Origin: Alphaproteobacteria bacterium
GTDB taxonomy: Bacteria; Pseudomonadota; Alphaproteobacteria; Rhodobacterales; Rhodobacteraceae
Reading direction: 5' to 3'
Length of the DNA stretch: 13,571 nt
Assembly: GCA_003695135.1 (NCBI GenBank)
Contig: RFIR01000390.1
Coordinates: 1 to 13,571, forward strand
The first letter of the stretch is position 1. Every line of letters begins with the position of its first letter. Positions 13,542 through 13,571 of the stretch are shown here, in pieces. Both the position numbers and the translations under genes were made by a program. The notes beneath the pieces are model-generated. The model did not search any database. It saw nothing but the letters and a program-made list of their open reading frames with translations, and was not told the DNA's origin.

Positions 13542-13571
13542 CTTCTTCTTGGCTCAAATACTCTCGGGGGG
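13542..13571 (-). repeat. Dispersed intergenic element, copy 3 (GAGTATTT...CCAAGAAGAAG)
   Basis: On the - strand it reads CCCCCCGA, then GAGTATTT-N3-CCAAGAAGAAG. It reaches the window edge and could continue beyond it. Confidence 0.6.

Overview
The window looks like part of a plasmid or chromid from a high-GC alphaproteobacterium, most likely a member of the Rhodobacterales. Four things support this: the very GC-rich codon use, alphaproteobacterial versions of FliG, MotB, FlgI, FlgL, FlgK and FlgE, CtrA-type boxes, and an intergenic element of the form GAGTATTT...CCAAGAAGAAG of a kind I remember from that order. This is inferred from protein and motif character; no database search was possible.

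Layout. Bases 2-2984 (+ strand) carry the almost complete 3' part of fliG, then motB, then an unrecognised gene for a membrane-anchored coiled-coil protein preceded by a perfect CtrA box (TTAA-N7-TTAA). Bases 2985-3508 are a gene-free convergence zone. Bases 3509-8499 (- strand) hold a hook and basal-body operon transcribed in the order flgE, flgK, flgL, flgI, with a degenerate CtrA-like box upstream of flgE. Bases 8500-9568 contain no convincing gene but do contain a lower-GC stretch with nested direct and inverted repeats. Bases 9569-10333 (- strand) encode a small replication initiator of the 'DnaA-like' plasmid type: a winged helix plus a DnaA domain I-like C-terminus, without an AAA+ domain. 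Bases 10334-10910 form a divergent control region with GTCCC-type repeats, probably the origin and operators. Bases 10911-13324 (+ strand) encode the partition pair parA and parB, overlapping by ATGA. Bases 13325-13571 contain terminator-like hairpins and more repeats.

How it fits together. The initiator probably binds the repeated GTCCC motif to start replication and, through a copy inside its own promoter, to limit its synthesis. ParA and ParB segregate the replicon through four copies of a parS-like palindrome (core TTCCCC-N2-GGGGAA): one in the parA leader, one embedded in frame inside parA, and two downstream of parB. The cargo beside this backbone is flagellar: the rotor switch (FliG), a stator subunit (MotB), the P-ring (FlgI), hook-filament junction proteins (FlgK, FlgL) and the hook (FlgE). 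The other flagellar genes must lie outside the window. The most useful new observations are the parS family with its intragenic member, the candidate origin repeats, and the CtrA-box-controlled unknown coiled-coil gene inside the flagellar cluster.
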